Assembly (NCBI GenBank): GCA_027924585.1 | Contig: BSBM01000762.1 | Location: forward strand, 11,690,501 to 11,754,500 | Direction: 5' to 3' | Source: Larix kaempferi | Lineage: Eukaryota > Streptophyta > Pinopsida > Pinales > Pinaceae | DNA length: 64,000 nucleotides | Shown here: one piece after another, positions 20,465 to 31,349 of the stretch | How positions within the stretch are numbered: the first letter of the stretch is position 1 | Layout: the number at the start of each line of letters is the position of its first letter | Made by a program: the position numbers and the translations under genes | The notes under the pieces: generated by a model | The model's input: only the letters and a program-made list of their open reading frames with translations | Database searches by the model: none | Told to the model about the DNA's origin: nothing

Positions 20465-20824
20465 TCTTGTTATTCATTAATGGAAATACTCATTTTCACG
20501 TCCAATTGATGTTGTGAGTATTATTAAATTACATTAGGTTATAATTATTTATGATATCATGTATCATGCTATTGATTATGGTAATGCCTTTCACATATTA
20601 TATGCACTTGCTTGTACTTGTTGTTGAGACTAATTTGTAGGTTCAAGTGTAGAAGTGGAAAGCTTAAGGGGGATCTACATCGAACATCCGGTTGATGGTT
20701 GGTCTTTTCTCCATTATCTTATCATTGTCAATTATATAGCATTGCATTGGGAATTGAGTCATTTTCTGGTAGTCAACTGTTTGTTGTGGTCTTCCCGAAG
20801 CCATAGGAAGTTTTCTCCGTAATA
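20465..20824 (+). repeat. Element B 5' LTR, remainder after D
   Basis: This resumes the B LTR and matches 49188-49549. It ends CTCCGTAATA where the 3' LTR has CTCCATAACA, so the terminal CA has mutated. Together with 3927-6898 the 5' LTR is about 3.33 kb, against 3.36 kb for the 3' LTR. Confidence 0.9.
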
Positions 20825-20828
20825 GAAA

Positions 20829-20846
20829 TGGCGACTCCGCTGGGGA
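20829..20846 (+). other. Primer-binding site of element B
   Basis: TGGCGACTCCGCTGGGGA starts four bases after the LTR end. This is the tRNA-Arg-type site typical of plant Tat/Ogre-related elements, which independently supports both the LTR edge and the lineage. Confidence 0.85.
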
Positions 20847-22469
20847 GAACATCCATTTTTGGGGGTTTTTAGGCTTTAGTCCTTATTTAGAGTTGTTCTG
20901 TGTTGAGCTTCTGTGTCTTTGGTTGGCCATTGGGATACACTATAGAAACAATCTTTTTCTTAGTCATTGGACTCTTTATTTTCTCATTTTCCTTTCCATG
21001 TACGCAGGTCAAGTTAGTTTAGCCCATGTCTACCCACTTTTTTCTACATTGTAGCTCGCGTCTACCCGCAGTTATTCCTTCGACAGTAGCATACAACTCC
21101 GGGATTGATTGGTTTATGGTCTTGGACTATTGCTGGGTTGGTGTTGAGTGTTCCTGAATATTAGTTGGCCTTATTCCTGACTGTTCCATACCCTGTTTAT
21201 GACCAGAAACTCTTCTCTCTCTTTGTTTTGAGCCTTGTTAGTTTATCACCATTTTTTATTTTCTAGCTCATTACATTGGCTGAGTCTCACTGTTTGGGAA
21301 TTGCTGGGTTGTCTTAGTGATCTGCTATGCATTTCTTTAACCAAATAGGTAGATTCTGCTTGCATTTTTCATTCCATTATATTGAAAAATACAAAAACAT
21401 AGTTTTGCATTTTCCTTTCCATTTTAAGAGAAAATACAAAAAAAAAAAAAATTACTTTCCGTATTGAATTTTGCATCTGAGTGCTTGTGCTTTCATCTAG
21501 GATCTACTTGTGCATTGGAAATTTTAAAACAATTGCATTTTATTTCAAACCATTGGATTGATTTTCATTTTAGTGGCATTGTTTTCATTGGATGGATGAG
21601 TCTAGAGTTTGACGATTGTGCATACTATTGAGTCATATACATCATCAGTTTCACGACCACATCCTTTGAGTAATCACAACCATTTAAAATCAACGCTTAA
21701 TCTTAAAATTGATTAGAATGATTTTTATTTTATAGGGTGCACCAACTAGTATAGGTTTAGAGTCTTGGAATAGATCATTGTGAGTTAACAATCCAAGACT
21801 ACTAGACGAAACATTATGTGTCTGACCAGGGAGTGGTGAAACCCATGGTATACATTAGTGTTCTGAGGAAGCTCTACTCAGACCAAAGTTAAGCACAAGG
21901 TCATGGGAGGTTGGTTGCGAAGATACTCCTCCAATACTAGCCAAACTGGGGAGATATTTCCAGGATTTGGTCGTATCTAGGGACTCTTGAGGGATCTGTA
22001 CCTCTTGAGTTTAAGGCTCACCTACCCTGCCCATACGACAGATCCCACTTGCGACTATCCCCCTGAGCATTGGTTATATTGTGGTGAGCTTAGTTTCCTT
22101 ACCTAGGAATCGCATAGGGTGCTTGCAGTGGTTATACTGGTATGTATCCTGAGTCAAATAGGGGTTGGACAACACAATTGCTTGTTGTAAAGGGACTTGA
22201 CCCTGTGCACGCAGTGAAGCCTGGGAACCCTTATAACTAATTATGTTACCTTCGGTTATAGTTTGGGAGTCTCAAGCCTCTCCTAGGTGAGACATACCAG
22301 CTGTAGTGTTGGGAGGTCCCTTGAGCTAGTCCTATTTGTGTGCATATGGATGTAGTTTGTTTAGGTGTGTTCTCTTTGATCGTTAGTTTGGACGTTAGGG
22401 GACGGTTTGATTTATTGACATTTCAGAGGTATCGTGGCATGAGGTCCAACTCTCAGTCAGTCTCATCGT
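20847..22469 (+). other. Untranslated leader of element B
   Basis: About 1.6 kb without a credible ORF, with a 14-A run at about 21430. Long leaders between primer site and gag are usual in this lineage. A short ORF at 22340-22546 has no recognisable motif. Confidence 0.6.
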
Positions 22470-22899
22470 TTGGCTGGTTTACCGGCAGCCGGAGTTACAT
22501 GTGGTGTTCAGAGGGAACACCGGAAGGTCCCCTCCGATTCTTGTGATTCTTTTGACATTATCGCTGGTTCCGGCAAGGGAGAATGCCCTACGACTATGTC
22601 GGGTAGAGTCGAAGATGCCTCTAATCCTCCTAATCCTAGAGAGGAATGGGCAGGCGATCCATCGATACCAGAGACTCGACCTATTCTGTTTGGATCCACT
22701 CCACACGAGGACGACCCGTTCGATCCTTCGAATCCACATAATTTCCTATATGGGATGTTTATTTTGCATGTTAACACAGGTCCTACAACCACTACGGACG
22801 CTACCCCATTCTCACATGGTATGCCTAGTTACAACACAGTTGATCCATCCACTATGTTTGGTAGTCATGCTAGCACTAGTCATGGTGTTGGCAACACTA
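22470..22899 (+). pseudogene. gag: Gag N-terminal region of B, interrupted by F
   Basis: The frame is open up to the F insertion, and the more likely start is the ATG at 22596 (MSGRVEDASNPP) rather than 22470. The sequence is Pro/Asn/Ser/Thr-rich and low in complexity (EDDPFDPSNPHNFLYG, SHGVGNT). The same frame resumes at 27202 on the other side of F after one copy of the target duplication. No capsid fold is recognisable in this N-terminal part; the capsid-like block lies at about 27860-28330. Confidence 0.65.
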
Positions 22900-23284
22900 T
22901 GTGATGAACCTGCAATAATTAATTAATGCAAATACATGAGATATAAAAAATAATAGAACAGAATCACTTTTATATTGATCACGGGCCACTTCGAGGGGGC
23001 AACCTCCTTTGAGCAAGCTCAATACAATTAACTTCACGGTGCCTTCAATGACCTCAACACACACTTATATACTAAGTCTATACCCAATACTATGATTCAA
23101 AACCATGGGACATATAATACCACGGGACGACTTACAAATCATATGCATCCAATACTATGGGTCAATACTATGGGCTAATATAAACTACGGATCAACAAAT
23201 ACTACGAGACGACTTACAAAGCATATGCGTCCAACAACAATATACTAACATAGCAAAGAGAAGGATTGACATAGGTTCCTAACA
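22900..23284 (-). repeat. Element F LTR (3' in element sense)
   Basis: Plus-strand ends are TGTGATGAACC and TTCCTAACA. In element sense it starts TGTTAGGAACC and ends TTCATCACA. Partner of 26817-27201. The inside contains repeated TACTATGGG/ATACTATG motifs. Confidence 0.9.
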
Positions 23285-23313
23285 TCCCCTCTCCCTTAGA
23301 AAAAGTTTTGTCC

Positions 23314-23956
23314 TCAAAGCTTTGGTTGGAGAAATTGCTGCAGAATCTGAAGGAGTGGTTCCCCGGTAGCATCCTCGGGTTGCATTTCGGGCCACTGACG
23401 CCTTTGGAGTGTCAAGGAGGATTGCTTGGAAGGTTGTAGATGAAGAAGAACCCTGTCAGCTGCGTGGAAAATGCACTCAGAACAGTGTTGATCGGCTTGT
23501 TGTTTCAGGCGAATTCTGGCCATGTGAGGATTGTCCTGTAGAATGAGAAGAATCTGATCACGGTTTCGAAGAACCGAGTCAATTTACTGAACTGGGGAGT
23601 TGCTAAGGGTGTATGGAAGAAGAACTGGCAGTTGTTTTCCATAGACTGCTTCATATGGTGTCCTTTGAGATGTGGTATTGTACCACCAGAGCGCTGCTAG
23701 GAAATCCATAGAAATAGTTTTGCCAAAGTTGTGTAGGGATGGGAAAGGGTTTGAGCAATCCCGAAAGGAGTGTCATTTCCCCCTTGTTGACTTGGAAAGT
23801 ATCATTGTCAACCACCATTTGTTGAATTGTCATTTTTAGTCCCTGCCAAAATAAGTTACATTGTTCCCGGTCATACATTTTGCAGAACCTAGAGTGCCAT
23901 GTTGATGAAGAAGCATGGATTTCATAGAAGAGATAGCCCTGTTGAACATATTGCAA
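23314..23956 (-). pseudogene. pol: Integrase remnant of F with core deleted
   Basis: The frame 23651-23956 has the zinc domain and linker: HSRFCKMYD, FWQGLKMTIQQMV, FQVNKGEMTLLSGLLKPFPIP, QLWQNYFYGFP. It then jumps directly to sequence from the end of the core (ALVVQYHISKDTI, equivalent to the WWYNT-x-x-x-x-x-TPYEA region), so about 100 residues with the catalytic D,D,E are gone. The frame 23314-23523 continues with ARIRLKQQADQH and DRVLLHLQPSKQSSL, the C-terminal domain. Not functional. Confidence 0.75.
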
Positions 23957-24232
23957 TCAATTTGGAACAAGCAGAGAAAGAGCTGTAAGAGAAACTGGGT
24001 CATCAATTGTGCAAGAAGCAGCATCTTCCACCATATTGTCCTTACCCTTCTTGTAAGTGATCACATAGGGATAACCCATGAGTTGGATAACCCATTTCAG
24101 GTGTGTTGGGGAGGAGACCCATTGTTCTAGAAAATTTTCCAGACTCGGGAGATCAATCTTGATGCAGAAAAAATTCCCTAATAGGTATGCCTGCCACTTC
24201 TGTACTACATGCAAAATAGCCATCATTTCCTG
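23957..24232 (-). pseudogene. pol: RNase H fragment of F
   Basis: EMMAILHVVQKWQAYLLG, FFCIKIDLPSLENFLEQ and TYKKGKDNMVEDAASC are the second half of a Ty3/gypsy RNase H and its tether to integrase. The first half and all of RT are missing: the protease end (RYAGIFAEQMRLLPSRDLSGK) runs directly into this block at about 24233-24260. Confidence 0.75.
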
Positions 24233-24976
24233 CTAAGAGGTAGATGTGGCTAAATTCTTACCGGAAAGGTCTCTTGAAGGAAGCAAGCGCATTTGTTCAG
24301 CAAAGATACCTGCATATCTATCAAAGGAAGTAGTGGAGACTGTTGATGGGTGAATCTTAATGGAATTGAGCTGAGCGATGACACCATGTGAATTCTTCTT
24401 AAGGATTTTTTCCAGGCGATGTGAACTGATGATGCAGAGAGACCCTGGTTGTAAGCCCATAAATTTTTGTTGTGCCCCATTGACTTTAAACTGCATCCAA
24501 AGTTCAGCAAAATCCCATAAGATGGGGCCAAGTTTGCGTAACCATTGAACGCCCAAAACCACATCACATCCGCCTAAGGACAAGGCAAACATGTCAGAGC
24601 GTAGGTTATAATCTTCCATAGAGATAGGCACGTTGTGACACTTCCCCTTGCAAGGTAAGGTGCCCCCATTGGAAACCATGACTTCAAAGTTGGAGCAAGG
24701 ATGGACAAAACAATTAGCCTGTTTGGAAATTCGAGGGTCAATGAAGTTATGAGTGCTACCAGAATCAATGAGTATGGTAAGAGGGAGCTTCTTGAAGTAT
24801 CCCCTGACCTGCATTGTTTGTGGGGTGGTGACTCCGGTTACAGCATGGAGAGAGATATCGGGTGGGTCGTCCTGAGATGGGGTGTCAACAAGCGGGTGTT
24901 GAATGTCAACCTGATCATCTACTGTATCTGTAGCTTCTTCACCAAGTTCAAAGGAAAGCGGAGAATCCACATCCAA
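24233..24976 (-). CDS. pol: Protease of element F
   Basis: An intact frame of 247 codons. The retropepsin motif LTILIDSGSTHNFID at about residues 69-83 carries the active Asp in D-S-G, and the flap/second motif DVVLGVQWLRKLGPILWDF lies at about 139-157. The N-terminal 60 residues are acidic. This is the chromovirus style of protease, different from that in B (DEGAST) and D (DLGS). The last 15 residues come from beyond the RT deletion. Upstream in the same polyprotein is the zinc finger CYNCDEKFTRGHRC at about 24995-25040. Confidence 0.85.
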   Translation of the reverse strand: MDVDSPLSFELGEEATDTVDDQVDIQHPLVDTPSQDDPPDISLHAVTGVTTPQTMQVRGYFKKLPLTILIDSGSTHNFIDPRISKQANCFVHPCSNFEVMVSNGGTLPCKGKCHNVPISMEDYNLRSDMFALSLGGCDVVLGVQWLRKLGPILWDFAELWMQFKVNGAQQKFMGLQPGSLCIISSHRLEKILKKNSHGVIAQLNSIKIHPSTVSTTSFDRYAGIFAEQMRLLPSRDLSGKNLATSTS

Positions 24977-25123
24977 GAGATAGAGCTTTTGTTGAACACA
25001 TCTATGTCCCCGAGTGAATTTCTCATCACAATTATAGCAAAGCCCTTTTTCTCAGCGTGCCTGCATTTCTATTTCGGACAAATGCTTGATAGGAGTTGGT
25101 TGAGGAGCAGGTGTGATGGGAGG

Positions 25124-25686
25124 TCATTGGGAACCCATATTTCTGAAGGGAACAAAGGTGGATTTGGAGCGTTGTTGAGCTGCGATCTTGTTTTCAGCCA
25201 GCTTATCCAACCCTAGGACTTCCATCATTGTGTTGGGGCAAAACATTTTGACCTCTGAGCAGATTTCATCCTTGAGACCACTGATAAAACAACTCCTGTA
25301 CAATTCATCAGACAATCCTTCTGTGTGATTTGCCAATTTCGCAAATTCTGTCTGATACTCTCTCACCGTGCCAATTTGGTGAAGTTTAGTCAGTGCTCCT
25401 GTGAAATCATCAAAACCACTAGGACCAAATCGTGGCAAAGGGAGTTGGAAAAAATCTGTCCAGTTTGGCTCGGGATGAGCTTTGATGTACCAATGGTACC
25501 ATTGAAGGGCTTCCTGTTCCAAATGAAAGGATGCAAGTGGAACTTTCTGGGCATCAGAAGTATTATGCAGACTGAAATATTGTTCTGCTCGATATATCCA
25601 TCCAGTCGAATCAGTACCATTGAAGCGAGGAAAATCAAGCTTCGGCCCACGAAAATTGCTGGAAGAAGAGAACTCGGTGGCTGCAA
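25124..25686 (-). pseudogene. gag: Gag capsid region of element F
   Basis: Two overlapping frames (25390-25686 and 25124-25522) together give a capsid module, marking a frameshift near 25500. Landmarks: GYIEQ..., EQEALQWYHWYIKAHPEPNW, FFQLPLPRFGPSGFDDF, LTKLHQIGTVREYQTEFAKLA and LSDELYRSCFISGLKDEI. Typical of chromovirus Gag. It is followed by the zinc finger and protease. The N-terminal part toward 26036 is degraded and holds a 14-T run (25838-25851). Confidence 0.8.
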
Positions 25687-25851
25687 AAGATTCTGGCTAT
25701 CTGGTATTGTTCATGGCTGAATGCTAAAGATGGAGGCTGAGAAATTTTTCATCCACATCTTGGAGTTTGGTTTGGATGGCTACAAGTGCTTCCTCCATGG
25801 TGTGTGCTACTGCATGGGTGACAACCATAACCAGGTTTTTTTTTTTTTTTT

Positions 25852-26802
25852 AGTGGAATGGGTAGAAAAACACAAACAGAAGTTGATTTAGTAAAGGGAA
25901 ATTTGGATTGGGGAAACAATCTGATGGGTAATTGGGGTTTGACTAGATTTTCGCCACTGTCGAAAGGATAAGAAAGGAAAAAGGGGGATTTCAGAAGCGG
26001 GGTGATAGAATGAGAAAATTTGGCAAAGAGGGACAAAGAAGCAGAATTCAGAAAGGAACTCTGTGGTAAAATTTGAAGGTGATTGGGTGAAATCTGAGGA
26101 AGTTATGGCAAACCCTAAAAATAGACAAATGTGGGATTTCAGGCTTTGGGAAAGGGAATTGGGGATAGGGTCCTCAGGAATGAAAGATGCAGAATGGGAT
26201 GACAGGGGTTCCCCGAAAATTTCAAGGGAAACAAAGGGAAAACAAGGGAGATATGGAGAAAAAACTGAATTTTATACTTTTTTTTCTTTTCAGAAATGGA
26301 TCGGCAACAACGGCGCAACGGCACGGAAGGGATCGAAAACGGTTGGATCTGAAACGGCAAATGGATGCTGGATATGGAGCGGAACTGATCGACAACAGTT
26401 CAACTGAAAATAGATATGGACCCCAGGTATGTACGGCTTCCTAACAGCTCAGGTGTTTCACTTAGCCACCAATGTTGTCTAACGGCTTACGTATTGGGGC
26501 AGTACCCCTCACTCCACGGCTCAGGTAAAACTGATAACCGCTTTGCCACAAACGACACCTCTTGGTTCACCTCACGGGTGGGAACTAGTCAATCAGGTAG
26601 GGGTCGTTGCCCTTTTCGCTGGCAGGTCCTCTCAATGGGCCAGCTACTTTGGGTTTCCTGTGGTAATCCTCACAATGAGTTTTAGGGCTTATGCCCAAGT
26701 ACTTCCCACAGTTAGGCGGATAGGGATTATTCCAAAATCCGAACCTGCAACAAATGTGAAAAAACATTTGGCAGAAATTCCACCCAACGAGCCCATGAAA
26801 GT
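25852..26802 (-). other. Leader and degraded Gag start of F
   Basis: About 950 bp between primer site and recognisable Gag, without a convincing ORF on either strand. Open frames such as 26416-26685 are not conserved features. Confidence 0.5.
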
Positions 26803-26814
26803 GCTCTGGTACCA
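26803..26814 (-). other. Primer-binding site of F
   Basis: Read on the minus strand this is TGGTACCAGAGC, one base from the initiator-Met tRNA site TGGTATCAGAGC, two bases after the LTR end. It confirms the minus orientation of F. Confidence 0.85.
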
Positions 26815-26816
26815 GA

Positions 26817-27201
26817 TGTGATGAACCTGCAATAATTAATTAATTCAAATACACGATATATCAGAAATAATAGAACAGAATCACTTTTAAATTGATCACG
26901 GGCCATTTCGAGGGGGCAACCTCCTTTGAGCAAGCTCAATACAATTAACTTCACGGTGCCTTCAATGACCTCAACACACACTTATATACTAAGTCTATGC
27001 CCAATACTATGAGTCAAAACCATGGGACATATAATACTATGGGATGACTTACAAAGCATATGTATCCAATACTATGGGTCAATACTATGGGCTAATATAA
27101 ACTACGGATCAACAAATACTATGGGATGACTTACAAAGCATATGCGTCCAACAAAAATATACTAACATTGCAAAGAGAAGGATTGACATAGGTTCCTAAC
27201 A
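26817..27201 (-). repeat. Element F LTR (5' in element sense)
   Basis: 385 bp, same termini as 22900-23284. It borders the primer site on its left and the B gag frame on its right. Confidence 0.9.
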
Positions 27202-27829
27202 CACTGCACCCACTAGGGGAAATACCCTCGCCGGGGGCACCACATTCCCTACTCACACACATAATATGGGGACCGGTCATATCCCTTCTAACAATCCAAA
27301 TGTTGGAGGAAGGCCTCCTTCTAGGACTACCCATCCTAATAGGAACACTGTTTGCAATATGATTCACCATCCACAGTACAATACACATGCTTCTACCCAT
27401 CAACCTAGGACCATGTTTTCTAATGTTAGCAATCATTCTAATAACGGGGGTGGACACATACCGTATACTTTCACGACTGCTCCTACTACTAGTAATGTTA
27501 ATGTAGGAGGTGGGAATATACCTTATACTTATGGTCACAACACCACCGCTCCTACTACTAGTAATGCCAATGTTGGGGTCGGGAATATACCTTATACTCA
27601 TGGTCACGACACTACTTCTCACGCTACTAATAATTCTTGTGTAGGGGGTGGGAACATACCTTACAACCATGGTCATTACAACACGCTTCCCGCTTTGAGT
27701 AATACTTATATGCCCCATAATTGTGGTGGTAACCCTTACTATAATATAGTCAGTGTTGGCCATCATTACAACCCACCTCACTACGATGCTCATAATACAT
27801 ATATACATGCTTACCCTAACACGGGTTAG
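27202..27829 (+). pseudogene. gag: Gag of B continued: tandem peptide repeats
   Basis: The frame resumes right after the F target duplication and stays open to a TAG at 27827. Four 23-residue repeats of the pattern GGGNIPYTYGHNTTAPTTSNANV (69 bp each) span 27446 to about 27714. The composition is Asn/Thr/Gly/His-rich and predicted to be disordered. The long minus-strand ORF here (27131-27808) is the antisense shadow of the repeats. The following capsid-like part is in another frame after a frameshift near 27830. Confidence 0.65.
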
Positions 27830-28800
27830 CTTGGAGGAGGTTATCAGCCTTATGGCAAGGGTCCCAGTTTTTCAGCCACAACTCCCATTCCTTGCTCGAT
27901 TGAATCTTCCGGATCTTTCAAAGCTCACGAATGATCTAGTGTGTCACGATCCTAACTGGCCTCCAGTCCCTACCACGCTCCCTTCAGACATTCCCAAGTT
28001 TGAGGGGAAGGTTGGTGAGGATCTAGGTGATCATGTTATGAATTTTCACCTTTGGTGCTCATCAAACTCGTTAAATCACGATTCCGTTCGTTTGAGACTA
28101 TATTAATGCACCCTCATAGGGGCAGCCGCGAAGTGGTATGTCTAGTTTCCTGGGGGCACGGAAGAGGTTAGTGAAAGCCAACATTCCTCTAGAGTTTCTG
28201 TTGAAATGGTTTCTCAAGTCTTTGATTCAATACATTTCTAAGGATGTTTCGATGTACGACATTACGACTGAGTAACAAGCTATACTCAAAGTCCAGCAGC
28301 TAGATTTGCTCCATGCCCAGTCTGGCATTCTTTATGACATTATTCCTAATGCACCGCTATCATGACATGAGCCCAAGCTAGTTCCTGGACAACATGCCAA
28401 TGGCATCGTTGGATCGCAAGTACTCGAACCATAGATTTGGTTGCTAATCAAATGCAAAAAATTTCACTTAACCAATCTACTCCTGGACAGGTTCACACCT
28501 TGTCCACTTCCACCCCATCCTCCCATGTACATTCTATGCAATCGACAAACCCATCGGGTAACCAATAGCCTAGTGGTAAGAAGAAAGGGAGAAATAACCA
28601 TAAGCATGGAAATAATGGGAACAATGGTAGTAATCATAATAATCCTCAGAAAGAGAACACCAAGCCTCCTTGGAAGGAGAAAATATTGGTGGGTACCATA
28701 AACCTAGGCGTAAAGTGAAATTCCCTTGGAAGCTTTGTGGGGAAGATCATATTACTCACTTGTGTCCTCGGATTGAAGAAGCATTGAAGAATCTGGCATA
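27830..28800 (+). pseudogene. gag: Gag capsid and zinc knuckle region of B
   Basis: The frame 27753-28106 holds LPSDIPKFEGKVGEDLGDHVMNFHLWCSSNSL and, past a TAA, GAAAKWYV, the classic plant Gag block of the Tat kind. After a further frameshift come EFLLKWFLKSLIQYISK and QAILKVQQLDLLHAQSG. Near 28716-28770 the sequence KFPWKLCGEDHITHLCP is a knuckle (C-x2-C-x3-H-x4-C type) whose first Cys is now Trp. Function by family: particle assembly and RNA packaging. Several stops and frameshifts make it inactive. Confidence 0.7.
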
Positions 28801-28843
28801 GAGCCCAGCTGTGTTAAAAGATCCCCTTCCACATCATTAGAAC

Positions 28844-29402
28844 ATGGCTTCGAATGCTCCCGCTACTGGTTACGGGCCTAATGAGACTACAACATCTTCT
28901 TCCCATACAAGTGGCTTTGGATGCATGAATATGGTTAAATCAAAGGTTAGTGTTGCTACTCATCAATGCGATTACGGTGCACCACAACTGAATATGGGGA
29001 ATGAGCCTCCTCCTCCTCCTGATACCTCTTTGCATATCGAGAATCCCACTACTATGCCGTAGATACCGAAAGGTATTCTCGAGCGCTCTATGCATAATCC
29101 CAATGCTCAAGCCACCTAGAACTAGTCTATTGTAGAATATTTGGTTCAAACTCCATGTGCAATGTCGGCTCTTGAATTTTTACACGCGTGTCCTTCTCAA
29201 AGGCATGCCCTTTTGAGTGCTGTAGGAGTTCAGGATGGGGGAAGTCCTAACCTTATCAATTTTGATACTACTGACGTTCAACCTCACTTACCTTACCAGG
29301 TGGATTTTCAAATCCATGTGGAGTGCCTTCATAATTTCGTCACAAGAATGGTGGTTGACGAAGGTGCTTCTACGTCAGTTATGTCTTTATCTTTTTGGAA
29401 AT
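28844..29402 (+). pseudogene. pol: Protease N-terminal half of B, interrupted by E
   Basis: Frames 28844-29062 and 29141-29402 are separated by three TAG stops. The second contains TPCAMSALEFLHACPSQRHALL and the active-site segment MVVDEGASTSVMSLSFWK (Asp in D-E-G-A, the form usual in this lineage). The frame is cut after FWK by E. It continues at 40586 in register after one copy of GAAAT. Confidence 0.85.
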
Positions 29403-30203
29403 TGTTGACCAACGCGACCTCGGTCGACAGGGGTTCACCTCACTGTCGACACATATCGCAGTCTCCCTGGGCACCGGCCCAGGCAGGTTTGAGCCCACCC
29501 AGCAGCACCCGCAAAGCGGATGAGGTCTCACCCGAGGCATCCAGGAAGGGCAGACGGAACCATGTTTCCGCCGAGGTAGGAGGAGAGTTGTGGCTGCACG
29601 GACTAACTCTATTGCGATACTTAAACAGAAACCTTAAACATTCGGCAAGGAGTTATAACACATTACTTAATCGCAACATTTATCATCACATTGGACATAG
29701 AACATACTACTTAATCACAGCAATTATCATCACAACAACAGTAAGCAAACATTGCATCAAACAACATTCATATATTGCAACCTTGCACAAAGATAGTACC
29801 GAAACATCATCATTATATTACTGTCATGGTCATATACCATAAGCAAAAAACAAATCTCCATACCCAATTGTTCTTCTTCCTCTATGCTTGTCTATATATC
29901 TAACACTTACAACTCTCATGTATTTATAATCTTCTACCATTACAATATTTTCCCACTTACAACTGACTTCCTAACCGACACTATGGACAATTGACCTATT
30001 ATCTAACTGACTCGGTCCAAATGACCCCAAAAATCCGCATATCGTGGTACACTGACTCACTATTTCATAATATGTTGTCCAAGTGACCCAAAACCCGCCA
30101 AGTGCGGTATTCTTTAACACAAAATACTCCTTTCGCACCCTCATCCGATGTGTCGCAACGTTGACGGTACCGCGACATTTCCCCATCAAACCACCTGCCA
30201 ATA
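29403..30203 (-). repeat. Element E 3' LTR (complete copy, 801 bp)
   Basis: The only full-length LTR of E. The inner end reads CCAATA (CA mutated to TA). The minus-strand TATAAATA at 29921-29928 is kept in all three copies and is a likely core promoter. The plus-strand ORF reading through 29400-29842 is a shadow. Confidence 0.9.
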
Positions 30204-31349
30204 GGCCCCCAACACAATCTTGTGGCTCACCCTCGAGCCACGTCAACTGTTGGAAATAGTACCTGCAGACTGAACTATGTTTCGGTAACTGTTCTTGCTG
30301 TCTGGATCACGTGGTGTTGTCCCACTCCTTCTGTGACACTGGTCGTCGACTCCTTGTGTTGGATTTTGAAGCCAAAATCGACATCGCTCGACTTGCTGTC
30401 ATGTACTTCTCAAACTCATCCTCGAGTCTCTTGGAAAGGTACTGACGGGAAGAAAAAGAGTATGAACAGTACCAAGGTGCGAAATCAGCAGATGACTCTA
30501 GAACATTTGTTTCGCACCGACAACCGGTTCCTACTGCGGGTGGGGAGTTACCGCCCCACCCCTCTCAAGGGTTGAGAAGAGAACCATCCTTCGAACAACT
30601 ACTGCGTACTTAATCATGCTAGACCGGCCCTCGGCTCGAGCATAACACAGTGTAAGTGCACTCACCGTATCAAGGCGCTCAGGGACACTCGTCGTTGGGG
30701 CTCGCAGGGCCCCTGGGGTGCTGCCACGGGAAACGAAGTGAAGCATTTCCACAGCCTCCTTGGATTTCCTCACAACCCAACTCATAAACTAATCAACTAG
30801 CATAACCATGATATTTCAAAACAAATTTGTTGTAGCGAACTACCAGCTGCCTCAGCTACTTATAGCAGGATCATTCCCGGGTCACGGCGGTGGGAATGAT
30901 GCCCCACTACCTCTCATCTGCGTGTGTGAACCCATCGAATGACGCAACGGGGGATGACAATGTTGTCACCAAAGATCTCATGTGCTGATGTGTGAGCAAT
31001 CTCCTCACATCGTTTTGATCATACTGACCCAGCGTGCCATGTGAAAAGCATGCCGTCGTCATGTGGTAATTCGGCTGAATCTGTCAGGTGCAATCATGTA
31101 TAGGGGTGGTGGGAAAAGGTCACAAGATATTAGTGGAACAATAGTCACAACACTACCCCGTACCCCCAAAATCCTCCGTAGTCATCACAAAAATCCTTCA
31201 ACAACATATGCCATTGGTCCTGGTCGCAATACTGCCATGAGTCTCAAACTTGCGGCACAAGCCTCCCTGCTTGCGCATACCTTCTTATATTGGTGCGCCA
31301 TCTGCCACCACGCAACCAACAACACGCACATTTTTTTTTTTTATGCGAC
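30204..31349 (-). other. Element E 3' untranslated region with polypurine tract
   Basis: On the minus strand TTGGGGGCC at 30212-30204 abuts the LTR and is the probable polypurine tract. The rest, about 1.1 kb, has no recognisable ORF. D has a 2.9-kb ORF at this place, so E has lost it or never had it. A 13-T run lies at about 31329-31341. Confidence 0.6.

Larger units (their letters stand above)
22900..27201 (-). mobile_element. Element F: internally deleted chromovirus-like Ty3/gypsy
   Basis: Two 385-bp LTRs (22900-23284 and 26817-27201) differ at about 20 positions. Flanking 5-mers CACTA (22895-22899) and CACTG (27202-27206) match at four of five. Coding is on the minus strand: primer site, Gag, zinc finger, protease, then RNase H and integrase pieces. 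The RT and the integrase core are missing by clean internal deletions, so F is a non-autonomous derivative. It sits in the gag of B. Confidence 0.9.

Noticed and set aside
27131-27808. 225-codon minus-strand ORF rich in Ile, Arg and Tyr
   Set aside because: It is antisense to the tandem repeats of B Gag. Its repeats mirror those of the sense frame.
29400-29842. Plus-strand ORF of 233 codons, repeated near 38340 and 39850
   Set aside because: It begins in B protease and runs into E LTR sequence. The repeated part is LTR, not a gene.
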